Below are positions 7,744 to 15,045 of a DNA stretch of 64,000 bases, piece after piece (position 1 is the stretch's first letter; each line of letters opens with the position of its first letter). Under the pieces are notes generated by a model. It made no database searches, was not told where the DNA came from, and worked only from the letters and a program-made list of their open reading frames with translations. The stretch spans positions 62,001 through 126,000 of the forward strand of contig NZ_JANSUY010000013.1 of the NCBI RefSeq assembly GCF_024741135.1. Direction: 5' to 3'. The position numbers and the translations under genes are program-made. Source of the DNA: Aquiflexum gelatinilyticum (GTDB lineage: Bacteria > Bacteroidota > Bacteroidia > Cytophagales > Cyclobacteriaceae).

Positions 7744-8049
7744 GGTGAACTCACTCACCTTTTTACCTACCCAGTTCACCTTTTTGGTAAACTCACTGAC
7801 CTTTTTGGTGAACTCACTGACCTTTTTGCTGAACTAGTTCGCCTCAGAGGTGAACTCACTGACCAATTTGCTAAACTAGTTCACCTCGGAGGTGAACTCA
7901 CTCACCTTTTTGCTAAACTCACTGACCTTTTTGCTTAACTAGTTCGCCTCAGAGGTAAACTCACTGACCAATTTGCTGAACTAATTCGCCTCGGAGGTGA
8001 ACTCACTCGCCTTTTTGCTGAACTAGTTCGCCTCGGAGGTGAACTCACC
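7744..8049. repeat. 21-bp tandem repeat array A
   Basis: Fourteen full units of exactly 21 bp and one partial, no insertion or deletion across 306 bases although units differ. Two unit types alternate over much of the array: one with GGTGAACTCACTGACC then TTTTT, the other with GAACTAGTTC (a perfect palindrome) then CTCAGA or CTCGGA. Read forward it gives heptads such as GELTDLF and AELVRLR, but a TAA interrupts the frame at 7936 and no start codon precedes it. Together with flanks it fills the 572-bp gap between two genes. Confidence 0.93.
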
Positions 8050-8165
8050 ATAAACCTCCCTAATTTTAAGTTTGAATATTTTAGGATAGAAAAATAGTTT
8101 GTCTGTATTTTACGGAAGAACAAACCCGTTTATTTACTCAGTAACAAAATATAAAATCCATCATC

Positions 8166-8534
8166 ATGAAAAAATTAATTTCGCTGACTTTTTGCTTGGC
8201 TTTTCTTGGTCTTGCAAATTCCTTTTCACAAACAATTAATGATATACCGATTAAAGAAATTGATATTGAATACATCCAAATTGTTGGTTCGGGAAATTTT
8301 AGAGTTGGGAAAGTTGGAGTAAGAATAGATTTTGGAAATGAAAACAAATACTTAAGCACCAAAGAAATCAGAATTAAAGATGAAAATGGGGACCTTTTGG
8401 AGTTTAACTCTATGATCGATGCATTAAATTTCTTGAGTAAGAATGGCTATGAATTTATTGATTCCTATACAATACCACATGATTATAATGATACCTGTTA
8501 TTATATTCTGAAAAAGAGGGATATACGGAGGTAA
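8166..8534 (+). CDS. Small secreted protein of unknown function
   Basis: A 122-residue protein with a clear signal peptide (MKKLISLTFCLAFLGLANSF, cleavage near residue 22). The mature part has strands IEYIQIVGSGNFRVGKVGVRIDFG and a C-terminal FLSKNGYEFIDSYTIP, resembling short Bacteroidota secreted proteins of DUF4177-like shape, but I cannot name a family. AT-rich. It is bracketed by arrays A and B, whose leader hairpins and first repeat units are related, so gene and arrays may have moved or duplicated together. Confidence 0.75.
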   Translation: MKKLISLTFCLAFLGLANSFSQTINDIPIKEIDIEYIQIVGSGNFRVGKVGVRIDFGNENKYLSTKEIRIKDENGDLLEFNSMIDALNFLSKNGYEFIDSYTIPHDYNDTCYYILKKRDIRR

Positions 8535-8587
8535 GATTTCCAATCCCACCCAGACAAGTTTTTTTAAGTTTGATATAATTACAATCA

Positions 8588-8614
8588 GAGAGGGTACTTT
8601 CAAAGTACCCTCTC
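8588..8614. repeat. Leader hairpin of 21-bp array B
   Basis: Perfect 13-bp arms GAGAGGGTACTTT / AAAGTACCCTCTC around a single C, followed by CCATTTCAATT as in the array C leader (CCACTTCAATA). Confidence 0.88.
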
Positions 8615-8624
8615 CCATTTCAAT

Positions 8625-8750
8625 TGCGAACTCACTCACCTTTTTACCTACCCAGTTCACCTTTTTACTAAACTCACTGACCTTTTTGCTAAACTAGTTC
8701 GCCTCGGAGGTGAACTCACTGACCTTTTTGCTGAACTGATTAGCTTCCGA
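8625..8750. repeat. 21-bp tandem repeat array B
   Basis: Six units of 21 bp in perfect register. The odd second unit (ACCTACCCAGTTCACC plus TTTTT) is identical in all 21 bases to the second unit of array A, so the two arrays share an ancestral start. The last unit runs into CTTCCGAAGTGGG at 8743-8756, a fragment resembling the array leader. Confidence 0.9.
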
Positions 8751-8794
8751 AGTGGGTAAATGACTTAAAGGACCAAGCGCTTATTGCAAATTCC

Positions 8795-9715
8795 CTACCT
8801 GAATCCCTTTTTCAGTTCTTTTCTGATCTCTTTGGCCTCATCCAACTTGTCAAAAAACCACCTCCGAATTTCCAAAAACTCTTTTTTGTACACGTCTCCT
8901 TGGGTTTTTTGTAGCTTTTTCCATGTCCGGTTCAATTGGTAATAACCGACAAACCAGGCAATTGCCATGGGTTTCCTGATATCAAGTAATTGGTGGAGGG
9001 GAAAAGACCTGAGCTTTATCGGCAAAAACTTGGTTTTATCCCGGGCATTCCGGTCGTGAATCATCGCTGTAGCCACCTGAATCCCTATCTTGTAGCCAAA
9101 ATACTGCGCGCGGGCGGCAAAGTTGTTGTCTTCGCCATAATGGAAAAAAACAGGGTGGAACAAACCCGTTTTCCGGATCATTTCGGCACTGAGAAACCAT
9201 GCTGCCGCTCCCACAAACTTTACCTCTATCACTGGAGCAGGATTTTCATTGCTTAGTTCCTTTATGGCCATATCCGGGTCGGGAGAATAATGCTTCGCAA
9301 CCTGCCCCTTGAATACCGGATCAAAATCGAGTCCAGAACTGTCCAACTGAACAGGGCTTAGGATTCCATATTGAGGATTTTCCAAGGCTGTGGAATGTAG
9401 CTTTGCGATACAATCCTGCTGCACATAAGCATCTTGGTTTAATAGAAAAATATGAGAATATCCAAGCTCCAAAGCCCTTTGGATCCCGATATTATTGGCC
9501 CCGCCAAATCCAAGGTTTGAGGGTAATTGTATGAACTCAATTTTTTCAAGGAAAGGACTGAGGATTTCAATCGTATCGTCTGTGGATTTGTTGTCCAAAA
9601 GAATGATATCCGAACTAACCGAGCTTTGAAACAAATGCTCCAAGCACTTTTTTATCCACCGGGATCCATTATAGGTCACGATAATAGTTGCTATCCCTGT
9701 CATTGATTTTCGCAT
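8795..9715 (-). CDS. Family 2 glycosyltransferase
   Basis: A 306-residue GT-A protein: IIVTYNG near residue 11, the nucleotide-binding LLDNKSTDD at 39-47, LPSNLGFGGANN at 64-75, and LLNQDAYV at 91-98 where Asp95 stands in the metal-binding position. This pattern is usual for rhamnosyl- or GlcNAc-type transferases making surface polysaccharide. There is no transmembrane segment, so it would work at the inner face of the membrane. It stands alone on the minus strand without other polysaccharide genes near, so its product cannot be guessed. Start at 9715; an alternative Met is four codons in. Confidence 0.88.
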   Translation of the reverse strand: MRKSMTGIATIIVTYNGSRWIKKCLEHLFQSSVSSDIILLDNKSTDDTIEILSPFLEKIEFIQLPSNLGFGGANNIGIQRALELGYSHIFLLNQDAYVQQDCIAKLHSTALENPQYGILSPVQLDSSGLDFDPVFKGQVAKHYSPDPDMAIKELSNENPAPVIEVKFVGAAAWFLSAEMIRKTGLFHPVFFHYGEDNNFAARAQYFGYKIGIQVATAMIHDRNARDKTKFLPIKLRSFPLHQLLDIRKPMAIAWFVGYYQLNRTWKKLQKTQGDVYKKEFLEIRRWFFDKLDEAKEIRKELKKGFR

Positions 9716-10210
9716 TGGTCTAAAATTTTACTGACTTTGAATCCGCTATTTCTGAAATGCCTTGCATACTATATAGATTTTATGGCTGTCCTGCAAAGGT
9801 CTATATGCATCTTACAAATAGAAAGATATCCAAGGGAAATATACAGGTTGAAAATCAAAGAATGCGAAAAGATGGATGAGAAAAGGTGGAAAGTGTGGAC
9901 AGATACAGCTTTTTGCGAATTAGAATTTGCCTTTTGATTTCTTTGATACCTGAATTTTTTTGAAAGAAAAGAAAGCTATCCTTACCTGACTTTTAAGATA
10001 TATCCTGTAAATCGGGCGTATGTTACCGTCAATCAAAAAAAGGATTCACGGTTCATTTACTTCGTGCGATATTTTTATAAAAGGTCTGAAATCAAGCCGA
10101 TTAAACCTGAAAAGTGTCGGTTTCTAAAAAATCATCCCAATCTGACCCCCTACTCTTGCATGACTGGAAAAATTTATTGAAATTCCTGCTATAACCATAA
10201 AACCCTCACT
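9716..10210. other. 495-bp intergenic region with no recognised feature
   Basis: Divergent spacer between the glycosyltransferase and the haem protein gene. A 66-codon open frame at 9737-9937 has no recognisable protein character. I see no RNA, repeat or clear TTTG/TAnnTTTG promoter pair. Confidence 0.5.
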
Positions 10211-10606
10211 ATGAAAAAATCTTTTTTACTTCCGACTTTGGCCATTCTCGGCCTGTTGTTTATCCAAGGTACTTCCAAAACCGATGCGGTATCAGAGTAC
10301 GAACTGCATGCATTGGCTCCTGACATGCCCGCCAATGTCAAGGCAGTCGTCGAGCAAAAATGCTACGGCTGTCATAATGCCGAATCCAAAAACGAAAAAG
10401 GAAAAGCCAAGCTGGATTGGGATGCCTTTGAGGCAACCAAGAAATCCAAGCAACTCGCCACCATGGCCAAAATCAACGAAACATTGTCAAAAGGGGAAAT
10501 GCCTCCTGCCAAGTTCCTCGAAAACAAGCCTGAGGGTAAGTTGTCCGAGTCTGACCTTGCGACGTTAATGGAATGGAGCGCCGGCAAAAAGAAATCAAAA
10601 GAATGA
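10211..10606 (+). CDS. Periplasmic monohaem protein with CxxCH motif
   Basis: A 131-residue exported protein (hydrophobic residues 4-20). One c-type haem site, Cys51-Tyr-Gly-Cys54-His55, and a MPP loop at Met97 that may give the second ligand, the arrangement of the haem-binding domain often found on Planctomycete and Bacteroidota cytochromes. It is rich in lysine at the C-terminus. Its TGA overlaps the ATG of the next haem gene (ATGA), so the two are co-translated and probably work as a pair of electron carriers or sensors. The partner dehydrogenase is not adjacent. Confidence 0.85.
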   Translation: MKKSFLLPTLAILGLLFIQGTSKTDAVSEYELHALAPDMPANVKAVVEQKCYGCHNAESKNEKGKAKLDWDAFEATKKSKQLATMAKINETLSKGEMPPAKFLENKPEGKLSESDLATLMEWSAGKKKSKE

Positions 10607-11070
10607 AACTCTGGCAATATATAGTGGGAGGCGTTGCCGTGGTATTTATAGGGATCCAATTTGTCCCAAACGAACTACCCTCGGTAGAGCCCAACAATCC
10701 TAGTGATATCGTACTCAACGGCCTGGCAAGTGAAGAGATTTCTACCATGCTGAAAACATCCTGTTACGCCTGTCACAGCAATGAGACGGTGTATCCTTGG
10801 TATTCGTATGTGGCACCGTCCTCTTGGCTTGTAGCCAAGGATGTGCGTGAAGGCCGCGAGGAACTGAACTTCTCCATCTGGCAGGAATACGACATGATGG
10901 ACAAGCTCAAAATTCTGGATGACATCGCCATTGAAGTAAAAGAAGGCAGGATGCCGATGGAGATCTACACCTTGATGCATCCCTCCGGAAAGCTTGACGA
11001 TGCGCAGCGTGCCAAGATCGTGACTTGGGCAGAGGAGACGATGGATATCGTGGCTGAGGAAGAAGGATAA
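10603..11070 (+). CDS. Membrane-anchored haem-binding domain protein
   Basis: A 155-residue protein with an N-terminal anchor (residues 4-20) and one haem site, Cys54-Tyr-Ala-Cys57-His58, followed by SNETVYPWYSYVAPSSW, a stretch typical of the Bacteroidota haem-binding domain family (Haem_bd). A later GRMPMEIY motif may supply the axial methionine. The ATG that overlaps the preceding stop codon is chosen over a start 30 bases earlier because the upstream extension is only a shadow of the previous gene. Followed by a strong terminator. Confidence 0.85.
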   Translation: MKLWQYIVGGVAVVFIGIQFVPNELPSVEPNNPSDIVLNGLASEEISTMLKTSCYACHSNETVYPWYSYVAPSSWLVAKDVREGREELNFSIWQEYDMMDKLKILDDIAIEVKEGRMPMEIYTLMHPSGKLDDAQRAKIVTWAEETMDIVAEEEG

Positions 11071-11100
11071 GTCTCAAAATCCATTAGGTCAGATATAAAT

Positions 11101-11131
11101 AAAAAAACCACCAATATCATGGTGGTTTTTT
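11101..11131. terminator. Bidirectional terminator
   Basis: Stem AAAAAACCACC / GGTGGTTTTTT around AATATCAT. It serves the haem pair on the plus strand and hepT on the minus strand. Confidence 0.88.
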
Positions 11132-11168
11132 GCTTTGAGTTTAGATTTTCTTTTCTAGGGTCAAAGTT

Positions 11169-11516
11169 TTAATCCAAAGATTTCAAAATCTTTTCCATGT
11201 CAGATTTTAACTCAGGAATGTCAGTTTCAATTATCTGCCAAACCAGAGTAGCATCGACGCCAAAATACTCATGAACAAGAACATTCCTTAAAGAGATTAT
11301 CTCTTCCCAACTTATTTGAGAATTGTTGGACTTTAAATCTTGTGAAATATGGTTGCTAGCCTCCCCAATTATCTCTAATTGCTTGATACAGGCAAAGCGA
11401 ACCATGGAATTATTAAAAAAATCACCAATCTCCATATTTGCTACATAAGATTCGATTTCAACTATAGCATCAAGAATATGTTTTATGCGAATTTTATCCC
11501 CAAGTTTACTTCGCAT
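11169..11516 (-). CDS. hepT: HepT-like RNase toxin (DUF86)
   Basis: A 115-residue all-helical HEPN protein with the exact RX4HXY motif: Arg77, His82 and Tyr84 in RNVLVHEY. In the HepT/MntA system this motif cuts RNA, and the tyrosine is AMPylated by MntA to silence it. It lies downstream of mntA with an 11-base overlap, so both come from one transcript. The gene is AT-rich compared with the haem genes and recX around it, and the module is bounded by two similar terminators. Solid family call; activity assumed from family. Confidence 0.92.
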   Translation of the reverse strand: MRSKLGDKIRIKHILDAIVEIESYVANMEIGDFFNNSMVRFACIKQLEIIGEASNHISQDLKSNNSQISWEEIISLRNVLVHEYFGVDATLVWQIIETDIPELKSDMEKILKSLD

Positions 11517-11799
11517 AAATCAGTTTTTTTTCACCATCAATGATCGGTTTGATATATTTTGATAAGCCTGCTGAAGAAACCAAATCAACTTTTTTGTCAA
11601 GAAGATTTTCCAATTCAAGCTTCATTTGAATAAATCCCAATCCAATCTTTACAGAATAATCCAAATCAACCAAAATATCAACATCACTTTGTTCATCAGC
11701 CTCTTCCCTTACAAAGGACCCAAAAAGGTACGCTTTCAAAACCGGCTTCGTTTTGAAATAATCCTTAATAACTGCAATTTTTTCAGTTCCCAAATGCAT
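11506..11799 (-). CDS. mntA: MntA-like nucleotidyltransferase antitoxin
   Basis: A 97-residue minimal nucleotidyltransferase with the GSX10DXD signature: Gly27-Ser28 and Asp39-x-Asp41 in LFGSFVREEADEQSDVDI. In this family the enzyme transfers AMP groups from ATP to the HEPN toxin tyrosine. Upstream partner of hepT, translationally coupled. The C-terminal VDLVSSAGLSKYIKPIIDGEK stretch is usual for the family. Start chosen at the first Met of a well-matching N-terminus. Confidence 0.9.
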   Translation of the reverse strand: MHLGTEKIAVIKDYFKTKPVLKAYLFGSFVREEADEQSDVDILVDLDYSVKIGLGFIQMKLELENLLDKKVDLVSSAGLSKYIKPIIDGEKKLIYAK

Positions 11800-11870
11800 G
11801 TTTCAAAGATACCAATAATTTGAAAAGAGCAATACCACACAATACATGTTTGGATTTCAACCTAAAAAGC

Positions 11871-11897
11871 AAAAAACCACTGGGATGGTGGTTTTTT
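11871..11897. terminator. Bidirectional terminator
   Basis: AAAAAACCAC ... GTGGTTTTTTT hairpin just past the 3' end of the minus-strand gene at 11897; similar in design to the terminator at 11101. Confidence 0.75.
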
Positions 11898-12400
11898 TAT
11901 GCTGACTTGAGCTTAAGCTCGCCTTTACGCTTGATGATTTTGAGTTCGAAGTACTCGTTGATAAAAAACTTGCAGTGGTTTTCTGACCATTCTGCCCTCG
12001 ATTCTGTATCAAAAAGCAGGGTCATGCGAAGCATGGTTTTTACATATTGCTCGTGATATCCGAGTTCGTGAACCCACTGAATCAATTGCAAGGACCAATC
12101 TTCCTGAAACTTCTCCAAATGTGTCCTGCCGTCAAAAAGAAGTTCTAATTGGTTGTCTTTGTTCTTAAATCTGTAAATCCCGCAAAGCTGCCTATAGATC
12201 ATCCTCAGCCTGTCCTTTGGATACTCATAGGTATCAAGGATTTTGGCAAAGGTTTCGTCCATCAGCATCAATGGATTGTAAAGTTGGGTGTAGGATTTTT
12301 TGAGTTCAAAAACCATCACTTCAAGCATTTGCTCTTCCAAAATGGATTGGGCCTGTCTTAAAATGTAATTTTTGTCAAGGGGAAATAACTTTTGAATCAT
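11897..12400 (-). CDS. Conserved-looking hypothetical protein
   Basis: A 167-residue soluble, mostly helical protein with no signal peptide. Visible features are a Leu/Met-rich N-terminal helix region, a RLRMIYRQLCGIYRF stretch near residue 85, and a basic C-terminal tail (IIKRKGELKLK). I do not recognise a family. Codon use and base composition fit the core genome. It is read in the same direction as recX, whose start lies upstream, with 44 bases between, so they may be co-transcribed. Confidence 0.6.
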   Translation of the reverse strand: MIQKLFPLDKNYILRQAQSILEEQMLEVMVFELKKSYTQLYNPLMLMDETFAKILDTYEYPKDRLRMIYRQLCGIYRFKNKDNQLELLFDGRTHLEKFQEDWSLQLIQWVHELGYHEQYVKTMLRMTLLFDTESRAEWSENHCKFFINEYFELKIIKRKGELKLKSA

Positions 12401-12444
12401 TTGGCTGTCAAATCTTTCGCAAATTAGCCTTTTGCTTCCAGAAA

Positions 12445-12960
12445 TTAAAGGTTTTGTCCTGAAAAAACAGTTTCTACAGCACTTTGGACCAAATCACTTT
12501 CAAATCCCCTACCTATCAGGTACTGTTGGATTTTGTACTTTTTCTTAAAGGGATCGGGTTCTTTAACGAACTCGGATTTTTTCTCCACCAAGTCCAGGAG
12601 CTTTTGCCAATAATCTTCAGGATCAATTTCTTTCATGCCCGACTTGATACAGTTAGGACTGACTTTTCGGAGTTTAAGTTCTTGAGTGATTTTGTTTCTC
12701 CCCCACTTTTTAAGGTTAAACTTTCCCCTGACAAAAGCCTGTGCAAAGCGCTCTTCATTCAAAAAACCCTCCTCGATCATATGGGAAATCAATTCCTCTG
12801 CCTGTTCACCATGAATTCCCTTTTCAGCCAGTTTGCTCCTGACCTCCTCCTGACAGCGCTCTTGGTAAGCGCAATAAGCCGCTATTCTAAGCTTGGCTTC
12901 TGTCGGAGACCAGTACTTTTTGGGTCGATCGGGATTATATTCTTTTCGTGGGTAGGACAT
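12445..12960 (-). CDS. recX: RecX-family regulator of RecA
   Basis: 171 residues starting MSYPRKEYNPDRP. Three-helix repeats characteristic of RecX: AYCAYQERCQEEVRSKLAEKG, then EELISHMIEEGFLNEERFAQAFVRGK, then WGRNKITQELKLRKV, and a C-terminal YLIGRGFESDLVQSAV. RecX binds and inhibits RecA filaments. The open frame extends further upstream, but that part overlaps tpiA on the other strand and is not protein-like, so the Met at 12960 is chosen. It is divergent from tpiA with a 72-bp shared promoter region. Confidence 0.9.
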   Translation of the reverse strand: MSYPRKEYNPDRPKKYWSPTEAKLRIAAYCAYQERCQEEVRSKLAEKGIHGEQAEELISHMIEEGFLNEERFAQAFVRGKFNLKKWGRNKITQELKLRKVSPNCIKSGMKEIDPEDYWQKLLDLVEKKSEFVKEPDPFKKKYKIQQYLIGRGFESDLVQSAVETVFSGQNL

Positions 12961-13032
12961 TTTATGTAATTTTAGCCCAAAGTAACTTTTGAAGTTATTT
13001 TTTTCAAATCTAACCATCAAACCGAAGAAACC

Positions 13033-13794
13033 ATGCGCAAAAAAATTGTTGCCGGAAACTGGAAAATGAACCTCACTTTTGAAGAAGGCCAAAAACTGAC
13101 TTCCGAAATCGTCAATATGCTCAAGGATGAAAACATCAAAGATGTCATCACTGTCCTTAATCCACCTTTTGTACACCTTTATCCCGTCAAAAAACTGATT
13201 GGAGATACAGCAAACCTTTTTCTTGGTTCGCAAAATTGCTCCGACAAAGCCTCCGGTGCTTTCACAGGTGAGACTTCCGCCGGCATGTTGGCTTCCTTCG
13301 GTGCGACCTATGTGATCATCGGACACAGTGAGAGAAGGGAATACTTCAAAGAATCTAACCAATTGCTTACCGAAAAAACCAAGCAGGCACTTGCCAATGG
13401 ACTGACTCCGATCTTCTGCTGTGGCGAACCTTTGGAAATACGTGAAGCCGGAACCCACGAAGCTTATGTGAAACAGCAATTGACTGAAAGTTTGTTTGAT
13501 TTTTCTCCTGAAGAAATGTCTAAAATCGTCATCGCTTACGAACCGATCTGGGCCATCGGAACGGGAAGAACTGCTTCTTCCGATCAAGCACAGGAAATGC
13601 ATGCGGCTTTGAGAGGACATTTGGCAAGTAAATTCGGCAAAGAATTGGCAGACAATATTTCTATCCTGTATGGCGGTTCAGCCAATCCCGGCAATGCCAA
13701 AGACCTTTTCTCCAAACCTGATGTGGACGGAGGATTGATCGGTGGGGCATCGCTGAAGTCAAGGGATTTTGTGGAGATAGTGAAGTCTTTCTAA
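13033..13794 (+). CDS. tpiA: Triosephosphate isomerase
   Basis: 253 residues, full length for the enzyme that interconverts dihydroxyacetone phosphate and glyceraldehyde-3-phosphate in glycolysis. Catalytic residues are visible: Lys11 in GNWKMN, His98 in IIGHSERR and Glu170 in AYEPIWAIGTG. The phosphate-binding loop GGSANPGN and the C-terminal GGLIGGASL are intact. First gene of a tpiA-prmA run; the 168-bp spacer to prmA holds two REP-like hairpins. Confidence 0.97.
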   Translation: MRKKIVAGNWKMNLTFEEGQKLTSEIVNMLKDENIKDVITVLNPPFVHLYPVKKLIGDTANLFLGSQNCSDKASGAFTGETSAGMLASFGATYVIIGHSERREYFKESNQLLTEKTKQALANGLTPIFCCGEPLEIREAGTHEAYVKQQLTESLFDFSPEEMSKIVIAYEPIWAIGTGRTASSDQAQEMHAALRGHLASKFGKELADNISILYGGSANPGNAKDLFSKPDVDGGLIGGASLKSRDFVEIVKSF

Positions 13795-13865
13795 GGAAGA
13801 ATTACGAAGTGGGATTTACTAACAGCTAAACTTAAATTTGAAAATCTTTTAGCTCTTTTGAAATT

Positions 13866-13883
13866 GGCAGTGGAGACACTGCC
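13866..13883 (+). repeat. REP-like hairpin, copy a
   Basis: GGCAGTG-GAGA-CACTGCC, a perfect 7-bp stem with a GAGA loop. A second identical copy follows 50 bases on; related hairpins with the AGTGRAGACACT core lie at 52536 and 52673. Confidence 0.8.
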
Positions 13884-13915
13884 TGGGGCGAACTTACGAT
13901 TTAAGAAAAATCAGC

Positions 13916-13933
13916 GGCAGTGGAGACACTGCC
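13916..13933 (+). repeat. REP-like hairpin, copy b
   Basis: Identical to copy a, with the stem extended by one C-G pair (13915 and 13934). Same orientation as copy a, 50 bp apart, within the tpiA-prmA spacer. Confidence 0.8.
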
Positions 13934-13962
13934 GTTTATGCATAATGCAAATAACAATACAA

Positions 13963-14793
13963 ATGGAATATTTAGAATTTAAGATTTCCTGCACAGAACC
14001 ATTCCGGGAAATCCTCATCGCAGAGCTTTCTGAAGTCGGCTTTGATTCATTTTTGGAAACGGATGAAGGGATCGATGCGTACATTCAGGAGGATTTGATC
14101 GACAGGGAAGCCTATCAGGAAATCATCGACAGGTATAAAGAAGCTGGCAAAATTGAAGTTCAGGAAGGCAAGATGCCCAAAGTCAATTGGAATGAGGAGT
14201 GGGAAAAGCATTACGATCCCATCTTTGTCGGCGATCAGGTGTATGTGAGGGCTTCCTTCCACGAACCCAGACCCGAATTCAAATATGAAATCCATATCAA
14301 TCCTAAAATGTCTTTTGGTACGGGACACCATGCTACCACATTTTTGATGTTGTCCCATCAGCTTACCTTAGATCATTCCGGCAAGAGGATTTTGGATATC
14401 GGAGCGGGTACAGGCATTTTGGCAATCATGGCACATAAACTTGGGGCTTTGGAGATTGAAGCCTTTGACATAGACGAATGGTGCGTGGAAAACGGCAATG
14501 AAAACTTTGACCTGAACGGCATGTCAAAAGTCAGGATGGGAAAAGGAACAGTCCGCGAAGTAAACCCTCAGGGTGAATTCGACATTGTCCTTGCCAATAT
14601 CAATAAAAATGTCCTTTTGGATGAAATGGAAGTTTATTCTGGTCTTGTGAAAAAAGGAGGCAAACTACTGTTGAGCGGATTCTATGAGCATGACATTGTA
14701 GACATCCAAAACAGGGCTTCTTCCTTTGGACTTACTCTTTTGGAACAAAAGACAAAAGACAATTGGGCAGCTTTAATTTTGGAGAAAAAATGA
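13963..14793 (+). CDS. prmA: Ribosomal protein L11 methyltransferase
   Basis: 276 residues. Residues 1-110 form the L11-binding domain (MEYLEFKISC start, with the NWNEEWEKHYDP motif), then the SAM-dependent methyltransferase domain: MSFGTGHHATT, motif I ILDIGAGTGILAI and LANINKNVL (motif IV). It methylates L11 in the cytoplasm. Although the frame is open 35 codons further upstream, that stretch is the REP-like hairpin region, and MEYLEFK matches known starts. It overlaps the next small gene (ATGA). Confidence 0.95.
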   Translation: MEYLEFKISCTEPFREILIAELSEVGFDSFLETDEGIDAYIQEDLIDREAYQEIIDRYKEAGKIEVQEGKMPKVNWNEEWEKHYDPIFVGDQVYVRASFHEPRPEFKYEIHINPKMSFGTGHHATTFLMLSHQLTLDHSGKRILDIGAGTGILAIMAHKLGALEIEAFDIDEWCVENGNENFDLNGMSKVRMGKGTVREVNPQGEFDIVLANINKNVLLDEMEVYSGLVKKGGKLLLSGFYEHDIVDIQNRASSFGLTLLEQKTKDNWAALILEKK

Positions 14794-14987
14794 CCGAGCT
14801 GATAATTTACGCTTTCCTATTCATTGCCCTGATAGGACATACACTCATGGCCTCCAAGATGTACCGAACCGTACATGCTGACGAATCACTCAACATAAAA
14901 GAAAAGAATGACTGGAAGCTTAAAGCCTTGATTTTTCCAGGTTTTTTCTTTGGGAAATATAAAAGGCATAAGACATCCAAAAAGTAA
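14790..14987 (+). CDS. Small membrane protein downstream of prmA
   Basis: 65 residues with one hydrophobic helix at residues 3-21 (LIIYAFLFIALIGHTLMA), then a charged linker and a second weaker hydrophobic stretch (ALIFPGFFFG) before a basic tail. The ATG overlaps the prmA TGA, a coupled start that argues it is real. Function unknown; such small proteins follow prmA in other Cytophagales, but I name no family. Confidence 0.7.
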   Translation: MTELIIYAFLFIALIGHTLMASKMYRTVHADESLNIKEKNDWKLKALIFPGFFFGKYKRHKTSKK

Positions 14988-14988
14988 A

Positions 14989-15021
14989 AATCCCTCCAAG
15001 AATCAAAATCTTGGAGGGATT
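14989..15021 (-). terminator. Terminator of the symporter gene
   Basis: 13-bp stem AATCCCTCCAAGA / TCTTGGAGGGATT. Read on the minus strand it is followed by TTTTTACTTT, so it ends the leftward batD-aroC-symporter transcript. There is no T tract in the plus direction. Confidence 0.8.
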
Positions 15022-15045
15022 GAACAGGTTGAATATTCCAACTTT

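Noticed and set aside
7744-8049. CRISPR array
   Set aside because: Units follow each other directly without unique spacers, and no cas gene is present.
9737-9937. 66-codon open frame
   Set aside because: No signal peptide, motif or coupling; looks like chance in an AT-rich spacer.
12961-13620. 220-residue N-terminal extension of RecX
   Set aside because: It overlaps tpiA antisense and has no protein-like pattern; MSYPRKEY at 12960 is a good start.
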